A stretch of DNA of 64,000 nucleotides. It comes from Pseudoduganella namucuonensis. Lineage in GTDB: Bacteria; Pseudomonadota; Gammaproteobacteria; Burkholderiales; Burkholderiaceae_D. The first letter of the stretch is position 1. Each line of letters begins with the position of its first letter. The notes under the pieces are model-generated. The model saw nothing but the letters and a program-made list of their open reading frames with translations, searched no databases and was not told the DNA's origin. Position numbers and translations under genes: made by a program. This document shows, in pieces, positions 59,367 through 64,000 of this stretch. The stretch lies in assembly GCF_900116645.1 (NCBI RefSeq), contig NZ_FPBO01000006.1, positions 1-64,000 of the forward strand, in the 5' to 3' direction.

Positions 59367-60088
59367 TGCGGCTGGACTTCATCCCCGGCACCATGTGCGA
59401 CGAGCGCCTGTGGGGCAAGCTGGCGCCGCTGCTGCCCGCGGATGCCGAACCCAATTTCGTGCCGCTCCACACGGCGCGCACGCGGGCCCGGATGCGGTCC
59501 CTCATCGCGGCGCACACCGCGCCGCGGGCCAACCTGGTCGCCTTCTCCATGGGCGCCTATCTCGCGCTGGAGCACACGCTGGCCCATCCCGAACGGGTGG
59601 CCTCGCTGGTGCTGATCTGCGGTTCCGCGCGCGGCTTGCGTGAAGAGGAAAAGGAACGCCGCCAGCGCACCATGGCCGCGCTGGAAAAGCACGCCTTCGC
59701 CGGCATGCCGCCCAGCCAGCTGCGCGGCTTCCTGCATCCATCCAACGTGGACGACGCCTCCATCGCCGGCGTGATCCAGCAAATGTCGCTGGACCTCGGC
59801 AAGGAGACCATGCTGGCGCAGTTCGGCGCCTCCATGGAGCGTCCCGACCTGATGGAGCGCCTGCGCGAACTGCGCTGCCCCGTCATGATCGTGGGCTCCG
59901 AGGACGACGCCATGGTGCGCGCCGACGACCTGCGCGCGATGGTAGCCGCCCTGGATGGTTCGCCGCGCGCCACGCTGCACCTCATCCAGGGCAGCGGCCA
60001 CATGGTCCCGCTGGAGGCGCCGGCGCCGCTGGCGGACTGCCTGCGCGGCTTCCTGGACGGCGCGCCGCCAACAACAAACGCGGCATAA
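59366..60088 (+). CDS. Alpha/beta hydrolase
   Basis: A 240-residue alpha/beta hydrolase. It starts with GTG overlapping the thyA stop by one base. The catalytic serine is in VAFSMGAYLALE, the aspartate in IVGSEDDAMV and the histidine in GSGHMVPLEAP. Substrate unknown. Coupled to thyA, but with no known functional link. Confidence 0.8.
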   Translation: MRLDFIPGTMCDERLWGKLAPLLPADAEPNFVPLHTARTRARMRSLIAAHTAPRANLVAFSMGAYLALEHTLAHPERVASLVLICGSARGLREEEKERRQRTMAALEKHAFAGMPPSQLRGFLHPSNVDDASIAGVIQQMSLDLGKETMLAQFGASMERPDLMERLRELRCPVMIVGSEDDAMVRADDLRAMVAALDGSPRATLHLIQGSGHMVPLEAPAPLADCLRGFLDGAPPTTNAA

Positions 60089-60168
60089 AGGGCGCGCGGT
60101 GGGTTGCCAATGCGGCCCAAGAATGCGACCATGCGTCAGCCAACATATCAACCAAGTACGGAGACAGG

Positions 60169-60717
60169 ATGACAAAATCGCTCGACATGGGCTGCGGCAC
60201 CAACCCGCGCAATCCATTCAACGCCGAGGAGCTGTTCGGCGTCGACATCGCCGACGGCCTGGGACCCAACGTGCGCAAGGCCGACCTGGCCATTGAGCCG
60301 ATACCCTTCGACGACGACACCTTCGAGTTCGTCAGCGCCTACGACTTCATCGAGCACTTGCCGCGCGTGGTGTACGCGCCGCACCGCCGCAACTCCTTCA
60401 TCGAATTCATGAACGAAGTGTGGCGCGTGATGAAGATGGGCGGCTACTTCGTCTCGTCCACGCCCTGCTATCCGCACCAGGAAGCGTTCATGGACCCCAC
60501 CCACGTCAACATCATCACCGAGATGACCTTCCGGGCCTATTTCGACAACGTCAACCGCTGGGGCCAGATCTACGGCTTCAAGGGCGCGTTCGCGATCCTG
60601 CAGCACGAGGTGCGCGGCTCGCACCTGTTCGTCATCATGCAAAAAGTGGAGGTCCCGCCGCCCAAGGAGGCGGCCGCGCCACCTGTGCCGCCAGGCGCGC
60701 CGGGCGCCCCGGTCTAA
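60169..60717 (+). CDS. SAM methyltransferase-like protein
   Basis: A 182-residue protein with a methyltransferase-like start, LDMGCGTNPRNP (SAM-binding glycine-rich loop), LFGVDIADG and FVSAYDFIEHLP, then WRVMKMGGYFVSSTPCYPHQ. The C-terminal 20 residues are proline/alanine-rich. Substrate unknown. Confidence 0.7.
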   Translation: MTKSLDMGCGTNPRNPFNAEELFGVDIADGLGPNVRKADLAIEPIPFDDDTFEFVSAYDFIEHLPRVVYAPHRRNSFIEFMNEVWRVMKMGGYFVSSTPCYPHQEAFMDPTHVNIITEMTFRAYFDNVNRWGQIYGFKGAFAILQHEVRGSHLFVIMQKVEVPPPKEAAAPPVPPGAPGAPV

Positions 60718-60833
60718 ACTCCCCCCGAAGGAACTGAAGTAATTGGCGAGTCAAACAAATAATCCCCCCTTGGCCGCGCGTTTGCACGAAACCTCCATTC
60801 GGTATATTCTAAACCTCTGAATGGAGGCATGCC

Positions 60834-61283
60834 ATGCGCATCGAAGCAGTGACAGCACCGGCCGCCGAAGACGACAACGCGTTCGCCGCGCTCATGCGGC
60901 AAACGGCGGACGACCGTCTCGGCGCGATGACGGCGATCCGCGAAGGCTTTCCCGCCAGTATGCTGAAGGAGGCCGGCACTTATTTCGAGGTGCCCGCCAG
61001 CCGCATCCGCGCCGTCGTGCGCCTGCCGGAAACGACCGCGCACTCGCTCGTCAAGCGCGGCGGAAACCTGGACGCGGCCGTGTCGGAACGCTTATGGCGG
61101 CTGGCGGATCTGATGTGGATGGCGCGGGATGTTTTCGAGGACGAGAACGCGGCCAAAATCTGGCTGCGCACCCCCAGCCTTGCGTTTCGTAGTTTGGCGC
61201 CCATGGATTACCTGGACACGGAGCCCGGGGCGATGTCGGTGCGCCAGGTGCTGAACGCGATCGCCACCGGCGGCGCGGCATGA
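60834..61283 (+). CDS. Xre/MbcA/ParS-type antitoxin
   Basis: A 149-residue antitoxin. The C-terminal DUF2384/ParS domain includes LVKRGGNLDAAVSERLWRLADLMWMARDVFEDENAAKIWLRTPSLAF followed by MDYLDTEPGAMSVRQVLNAI. It is the standard partner of RES toxins and overlaps the toxin start by four bases. It is likely a DNA-binding autorepressor. Confidence 0.9.
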   Translation: MRIEAVTAPAAEDDNAFAALMRQTADDRLGAMTAIREGFPASMLKEAGTYFEVPASRIRAVVRLPETTAHSLVKRGGNLDAAVSERLWRLADLMWMARDVFEDENAAKIWLRTPSLAFRSLAPMDYLDTEPGAMSVRQVLNAIATGGAA

Positions 61284-61735
61284 GGCTATGGCGCATCTCC
61301 CGGTACAAGCACGCCCTGGACAGGCAATGCGCCGGATCGGCACTGTACGGCGGCCGATGGAACCCGATCGGCATGCCTGCGCTTTACGGCGCCACCTCGA
61401 TTTCGCTGTGCAGCCTTGAGAAGTTCGTCCATGCCGGCGCCGGACCGTTCCCCCCGCTGGCGCTCGTCGCCATCGATCTTCCCGACGACAGTCCCCTGTA
61501 TGTGCCGGAGATCGCCGCGCTGCCGCACGGCTGGGATGCCATGCCGACGTCGGGTCCGGCCCAGGTGTTTGGCGGCGCCTGGCTGGCCAGGGGCGCGGAA
61601 CTGGCGATGAAGGTCCCTTCGGCGATTGTTCCGGAGGAGGCCAACGTCGTCGTCAACCCGCGCCACCCCGGCTATGCCCGGATCTTGCTGTCGATAGTAC
61701 GGCCATTCGCGTTCGACCGGCGAATGTTCAAATAG
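61280..61735 (+). CDS. RES-domain toxin (NAD+-depleting)
   Basis: A 151-residue RES protein. The three family residues fall in MRLWRISRYK, SLCSLEKFVHAG and VPSAIVPEEANVVVNPRHPG. RES toxins break down NAD+ and arrest growth when not held by the ParS-type antitoxin. It forms an overlapping two-gene operon with the antitoxin. Confidence 0.9.
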   Translation: MRLWRISRYKHALDRQCAGSALYGGRWNPIGMPALYGATSISLCSLEKFVHAGAGPFPPLALVAIDLPDDSPLYVPEIAALPHGWDAMPTSGPAQVFGGAWLARGAELAMKVPSAIVPEEANVVVNPRHPGYARILLSIVRPFAFDRRMFK

Positions 61736-61769
61736 GCCGGCCGCAAGACGGCGCTGGCCGGCTTTCCGC

Positions 61770-63074
61770 TCAGGCGACTTCGACCCGGTTTCTCCCGTTC
61801 GATTTCGCCGCGTACAAGGCACTGTCGGCGCGCGTGATGGCGGCGCCGATATCCTCTTCCGGTTTCAGCTCGGTCACGCCGAAGGACGAGGTGACACGCA
61901 GGCCATGCGGCCACTCCTGCGTGGTCATCGCGACCCGCAGTTTTTCCGCCAACATCGCGGCGTGCTCGATGTGGGTCTCCGGACACACGAGCAGGAACTC
62001 CTCACCTCCCCAGCGGACCAGCTTGTCGCTCGCGCGGACCTCGCGCCTGATGATGGCGGCAAAATGCCTCAGCACCTCATCGCCGGTGTTGTGCCCATGC
62101 CGGTCGTTGATCTGCTTGAAATGGTCGAGATCCATGAACACCACCGCCATCCCCTCGCCATAGTGCTCCGGAGTTTGCAGGCGCCTCATCAACGCCTCCC
62201 TGAGGCCCTGGCGATTCAAGGCCCCGGTGAGCGGATCGGTGTGGGCCTGGTCGGCCAGCTCGCGCGCCTCCAATTCCAGCGCCTTGTTGATGGTGGCCAG
62301 CAGTTCGAGGCGGGACTGGCTGGCCAGGAGACCGGACCGAAAGTGCAGCAGGCTGAGCGACAACCCGAATATCCCGCAGGCTATCCACGCGTACACCAGA
62401 TACATGAGCAGTCTGGTCTTCGAAATCCATTTCCCCCGGAACTGGATCGAGCGCAGCTCCATCGTGACCACCTGGGCGCGCCCGATGCCTCCGGTCGACA
62501 GTTCCACCGCCGTCACGTTGTCCAGCCGGGTGTAGGTCTGGGCCAGCGGCACCTTGCGCATGTCCTTCCACCAGTCCGCCGTGCGCAGGAGGTTGACCGG
62601 GATCGTGAAGGTGGGCTGCGCGGGGAGCTCGAATTCGATCTGGTTGAAGCGCTGCGAGTTCCAGTCGTCGACGGTGGACAATTCCGGTTCGAAGTTAATG
62701 AGATAGAGCCTGATCTTTCGCGGCGATGGACCCTCGTAGTTCATGTCGAACGTGATCGTGTCGAACTGGGAAAAGTCCACGCCCTTGCCGCCCTCGCCCA
62801 ACAGGAATTGCAGCTTGCAAAATGGCCACTGATAAGCCATCCCCAGCTCGCAGCGCATGACGAGGGCGTCCCTGGTTTGCACCAGGGACGCCACGGTATT
62901 GCCCTTCTCGTAGCGGTCGTCGGTCACCCTGGCGCCGTGCGGTTGGCGCGGCGAAAGCTCGAGCACCCGGGTCATGCCGAAGTGCTGCCAGATCAGCAGC
63001 GTGGGAGTCAGCAGCAACAACAGCCCCACCAGATACTGGGCCATCTTCATCGCGCGGGAGGGCGGCTGATTCAT
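61770..63074 (-). CDS. Membrane-bound diguanylate cyclase
   Basis: A 434-residue protein with an N-terminal membrane segment (YLVGLLLLLTPTLLIW), an extracytoplasmic region of about 190 residues, a second membrane segment (LMYLVYAWIACGIFGLSLSLL) and a GGDEF domain (RWGGEEFLLVCPE, active-type GGEEF). It should make c-di-GMP in response to a periplasmic signal. Start options exist between residues 1 and 11. Confidence 0.9.
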   Translation of the reverse strand: MNQPPSRAMKMAQYLVGLLLLLTPTLLIWQHFGMTRVLELSPRQPHGARVTDDRYEKGNTVASLVQTRDALVMRCELGMAYQWPFCKLQFLLGEGGKGVDFSQFDTITFDMNYEGPSPRKIRLYLINFEPELSTVDDWNSQRFNQIEFELPAQPTFTIPVNLLRTADWWKDMRKVPLAQTYTRLDNVTAVELSTGGIGRAQVVTMELRSIQFRGKWISKTRLLMYLVYAWIACGIFGLSLSLLHFRSGLLASQSRLELLATINKALELEARELADQAHTDPLTGALNRQGLREALMRRLQTPEHYGEGMAVVFMDLDHFKQINDRHGHNTGDEVLRHFAAIIRREVRASDKLVRWGGEEFLLVCPETHIEHAAMLAEKLRVAMTTQEWPHGLRVTSSFGVTELKPEEDIGAAITRADSALYAAKSNGRNRVEVA

Positions 63075-63130
63075 TCGCAGGCTAATGGTTGCTCACAGCA
63101 GGGATCATATATCGATACGCCACCGCGGGG

Positions 63131-64000
63131 CTAGTCGGTCTTTTTCCACACCGCCGGATTCGCCTCGATGGCCTGGATCAGGGCGTCCGAGATGGTCCTG
63201 TCGTCGGCGACCGACGGATGCCAGTTGCAGCCGGAGAACGTCAGGCCGTTCACCGCGATGAAGCCGACCCGGTCCTCGCCCGCCGCCTTCAGCCTGGCCA
63301 CGACGGCCTTCACCTCCGCCTGGATTTCGCCGTTGGCGCCGTCCGTCGACCACAGCAGGAAGTGCGCCTGCGGATTCCTGGCGCGCAGCGCGTGGACGAA
63401 CTGGACGTAACTCGCCTCGTAATCCGCATGCAGTTCGGCCCTGGTCTTCCATTTTTCGCCGGGATTCAGCGGGGTGGAAAAATCATTGGTCCCGAGCGAG
63501 ATCACGATCAATTGGGGGCGCCAGGAAGCGGCCGTGTCGCGCGTGGCCTTGTCGAACAGGATGAAGGGATAGGCGACCGGCAATGGATCGCCGGCGAAGC
63601 CATTGAAGTTGCGCACGATACCGCGGCCGGAAATGGCGTGGACCCTGTAATCGGCGTTGTAGCGGGCCGCGGTGAGCGCCCCCAGGCCTTGGGTATTGTC
63701 GGTGGTGGACCAGATTTTCTCATCGTTGCACTCCCGTTCCGCCGAGGTATTGCCATACCCCACGGTGTGCGAATCGCCGATGAATTCGATTTGGCGCGCA
63801 CGTCGCGGCGCCGGCAACGGGCGCGCGTCCGGGGCCAGGGCGAAGCCGCCAAACAGATTGGGGCCGGCCTGGCTTTCGTTGGCCACCGCGACGCGAACGG
63901 TATGCGCCCCGGCGTCCAGCCCTTCGATCACGTACCAGCCCGGGGCGGGTTTGCTCAAGGTGGCCGGCTCCTGCGCGTCGACGGTCACCCGCAGGTTGAC
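63131..64000 (-). CDS. SGNH/GDSL esterase, CE2-like (partial)
   Basis: The N-terminal end is cut by the window. The visible part has a beta-sandwich region (EGLDAGAHTVRVAVANESQ) followed by an SGNH hydrolase: the serine in FIGDSHTVGYGN, ISLGTNDFS, and the late CNWHPS with catalytic aspartate/histidine. This order resembles CE2-type carbohydrate acetylesterases. Upstream codons remain open to position 64000. Confidence 0.75.
   Translation of the reverse strand, partial: VNLRVTVDAQEPATLSKPAPGWYVIEGLDAGAHTVRVAVANESQAGPNLFGGFALAPDARPLPAPRRARQIEFIGDSHTVGYGNTSAERECNDEKIWSTTDNTQGLGALTAARYNADYRVHAISGRGIVRNFNGFAGDPLPVAYPFILFDKATRDTAASWRPQLIVISLGTNDFSTPLNPGEKWKTRAELHADYEASYVQFVHALRARNPQAHFLLWSTDGANGEIQAEVKAVVARLKAAGEDRVGFIAVNGLTFSGCNWHPSVADDRTISDALIQAIEANPAVWKKTD

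Overview
The window looks like a chromosomal segment of a GC-rich betaproteobacterium, most likely Burkholderiales of the Oxalobacteraceae (Massilia/Duganella-like). This rests on high GC3, on the set of housekeeping proteins (AroC, MetY, ThyA, AceB, Upp) and on several c-di-GMP proteins. It is inferred from protein style and gene content, not from a database search.

The segment has three parts. Positions 1-12.7 kb are a defence island of visibly lower GC. It has an IS3-type element at its left end. Next comes a leftward three-gene unit: an XRE-HTH/Mrr-nuclease/STAND NTPase giant, a small YozE-like protein and AbiH. Then a lone CD-NTase-like protein with an N-terminal hydrophobic anchor, and a divergent rightward type II CBASS operon (HNH-SAVED effector, CD-NTase, Cap2 E2-E1, Cap3 JAMM). 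A near-perfect CIRCE element lies over the predicted CBASS start site. A separate palindrome lies over the promoter of the HTH-STAND gene.

Positions 12.7-24.5 kb are a remnant of an SXT/PFGI-1-like integrative conjugative element. It contains a broken tyrosine recombinase, a DUF4400 membrane protein, the coupling protein TraD, a MOBH relaxase, a FlhC/FlhD-like activator pair with a divergent S24-type repressor, a DUF932 protein, a Zn-finger/Toprim primase-like protein and an AlpA-like regulator. It stops just before a tRNA-Val gene. No mating-pair genes and no intact integrase are present here, so the element is either decayed or continues outside the window.

Positions 24.5-64 kb are ordinary chromosome. 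They hold dnaQ/rnhA/methyltransferase opposite gloB, malate synthase with a divergent LysR regulator, cspA, Hpt-upp, an acyl-CoA dehydrogenase, a GGDEF-EAL plus HDOD pair, an MFS transporter with aroC, a REC-EAL response regulator, a CBS protein, metY, YihY, and a tight rightward run from wrbA through an FAD dehydrogenase, an FtsX-like permease, an AttH-like lipocalin and an MsbA-like exporter. After these come a threonine-aldolase-like enzyme, rhlE, thyA, a hydrolase, a Xre/RES toxin-antitoxin pair, a membrane diguanylate cyclase and a partial SGNH esterase.

The most interesting material is the defence island: a CBASS operon with what looks like heat-shock (HrcA/CIRCE) control, an orphan membrane-anchored CD-NTase, and a self-regulating HTH-nuclease-STAND protein that appears to form an operon with YozE-like and AbiH proteins.
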